Origin: Coffea arabica
Taxonomy: Eukaryota; Streptophyta; Magnoliopsida; Gentianales; Rubiaceae
Direction: 5' to 3'
Assembly: GCF_036785885.1 (NCBI RefSeq)
Contig: NC_092323.1
Span: 13,958,501-14,022,500, forward strand
Length of the DNA: 64,000 bases
How positions within the stretch are numbered: the first letter of the stretch is position 1; each line of letters opens with the position of its first letter. The notes under the pieces were generated by a model. It saw only the letters and a program-made list of their open reading frames with translations. It did not search any database and was not told where the DNA came from. A program made the translations under genes and the position numbers. Positions 62,227 to 64,000 of the stretch are shown in pieces.

Positions 62227-62659
62227 GAGGCAGCTTTCTTATTGAGTGTTAAATGATGATTGTGGATGTGAACAATTAAGCAAAAAAATTCATAAACAAT
62301 TTCTGAAGCCAAAAGACGAGACATGGGATGCATATAAAGTTTCTGAAGCCAAATTATCTCCCAAAATTTAATTCTGACATTCACAAAGGTGGCATGCCAC
62401 AACCCTGATTGATCACTTGATGGAAAAATGGGTTTTGGAGTGACAAACTTAAAGAGAAATCAAACGACCAAAGAGAAAAAAATTAAATGAAGAAAAATTT
62501 AGTAAAGAAGATATGGTAACCAACCTAAATCTAGTGAATAAATTCAATATGGAAAGCCACTAGTGATTAAAACAGAAGAAAGATATGCTGTCATATCTTG
62601 TACCACTACTACTATCTTAGTACTTAGCACTAAAATTTAGTGATTGAAGGTTACCTCAC

Positions 62660-62727
62660 CTCAGACAAATCAACAGGGTATCCAAATTCCTCTAAAAAGA
62701 TTGGTTAAGAATTTTCCCAGTTTTATA
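62660..62727 (-). promoter_or_regulatory. TATA box and non-coding first exon of the second bHLH
   Basis: TATAAAA reads on the minus strand at 62727-62721, with the presumed leader exon ending GATTTGTCTGAG at 62660, followed by GTGAGG. The segment aligns with 49511-49583 at the paralogue. Confidence 0.5.
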
Positions 62728-64000
62728 GGTATATGCTCCTCTCACCAAAACCCACCACAAGAAATTTTCTTTTTTTTTTTCAAAATTTAAAAAAAGACAC
62801 AAGAAAAAAGAACAAATGACCTAGCTAAATGGGGAGGTTCAAAATATTGTAGGAAAAGCTAATTCAAGATTGGCCGGCAAATCGCTGTCGGACGGGCCAA
62901 CCATATATCTTTTGTCAACAGTTTATTGTTGATGGTTCTAATCAACCAAAAAAAGAAAAAATCATTTAAGCAAGAAAGCGCAGAGAAACAATAAAGAAGG
63001 CAAATGTCGTTCTATTCTGCAGAACACACAATAGGCTGTGCGGCTACACACTTTAATAGACTCGTGATCTGCACTTTCTCCCTTAATATCTTACAACAAT
63101 ATTCAACCTATGGACCAACCAATTAAATGAAGACAAAGAATGCCAAAAAAAAAGGGATATTATTAACAAAATTGAAACTTCTAACATTTTCTTACAAATC
63201 AAAAGTTAATTTGTCTTGATCGAAGAGTAGAAGTGCAACAAAAATGAATCATTTGACCAATGATGAGCACGCCAAGCGATTTCACAATTCCAAGAGAGTT
63301 TACTTCCAAATTCAAGAGGACGGCTTTAGCAGTAACAGTGTATACTATTTGGAGAGTTCAAAACGAATCTCCATTCAAAGCAGAGATCAGACGTGGATAT
63401 TCTTAATGCCATTATTAATATAGTCCATTATGCAGCTGTTTCTTGGGATAAAATTCCTAAGACTAAGGAGAATTGGAGGATGTTGGTGGAATGGAGGATC
63501 CCTACCAAAATTTTGATATAGCATGTGTCTGTAGAGTCTGTAGGGAGGAGTGTAATAGTGATGATAAGAGGATACGTGTATAACCCGATTTCCTGATATT
63601 AATAAAATTTACCATTTTAGTAAAAAAGAGTGCAACAAAAATAAATGAGAAATGACGGGTTTTTTTTTTATATGTGTACAAGTTTAAATTTAATTTATAC
63701 CCGTTTTGACTGTAAGTATACAGGTCAAATTAGTAGTTTAGGGCATATATCGGGTCGATCCCACGAGAAAAATTAGACAATTACTGGTACTACTAAAACT
63801 TCTGTATTATTTAGACGATCAATGTATTAAAAGAAACAAAACTATACTAAACTTATACAAGAAAATAGCAAACAAAAGCTCCTTAGGATACGGTATCCCT
63901 AACTACGCATGTAAGTGCTATTTTTGGATCATTGACTACTACTATCTTGGCTAACTACGACGTAATTTCCTTATGCATGTGAAACCTACTCTCGTAGTGA
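62728..64000. other. Upstream flank and window edge, no gene seen
   Basis: AT-rich. A fragment at about 63400-63530 translates to NAIINIVHYAAVSWDKIPKT and may be a short retroelement piece. The final 340 bp (from about 63660) contain GTCGATCCCACGAG and AGGATACGGTATCCCTAACT, reminiscent of LTR-retrotransposon borders, but I cannot assign them. Confidence 0.3.

Overview
This is nuclear DNA of a flowering plant, almost certainly a dicot. It is AT-rich and gene-poor, with multi-exon genes, long introns and many small transposable elements. The proteins are plant-specific: cellulose synthase interactive protein, plant MIC60, AATP-type AAA-ATPases and subgroup IVa bHLH factors. The species cannot be named from the sequence. 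No bacterial, viral or CRISPR features were seen.

Layout. 1-0.6 kb: the 3' end of a decayed GDSL esterase/lipase (+). 0.6-3.5 kb: non-coding, with a palindromic MITE and a small hAT element. 3.5-15 kb: a complete CSI1-like gene (-), seven coding exons, 2161 residues, whose conserved start position reads CTG instead of ATG. 15-22.6 kb: repeats, including a 360-bp tandem duplication and a 1.26-kb foldback element. 22.6-31 kb: the MICOS subunit MIC60 (-), twelve exons, two introns with GC donors. 31-35.3 kb: an inverted AATP fragment and further mobile elements. 35.4-37.3 kb: an AAA-ATPase (+) split by a 445-bp hAT element. 38.7-39.4 kb: a LINE RNase H remnant. 40.3-43.7 kb: a two-exon RRN6/TAF1C-like Pol I initiation factor (+). 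47.3-49.1 kb and 59.8-62.2 kb: two related bHLH genes (-); the first looks intact, the second carries a frameshift and a lost splice donor. Between them lie a GAGCTC-rich element next to the first bHLH promoter, a perfect 100-bp tandem repeat, a plastid trnA-UGC/group II intron insertion, a 927-bp hAT element, a pyrimidine/purine mirror tract and a SINE.

The genes form no operon or pathway. CSI1 links cellulose synthase complexes to cortical microtubules, MIC60 shapes mitochondrial cristae, the AATP is a membrane-anchored ATPase, the RRN6-like factor serves rRNA transcription and the bHLHs are regulators. The most interesting material is at the gene/transposon interface: an hAT copy that could be spliced out in frame, a transposon adjoining a TATA-like box, a possible CUG start, several GC-AG introns, and a set of GGG-ended foldback elements with 9-10 bp target duplications. 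Exon boundaries come from splice motifs, reading phase and remembered family homology; no alignment was run.
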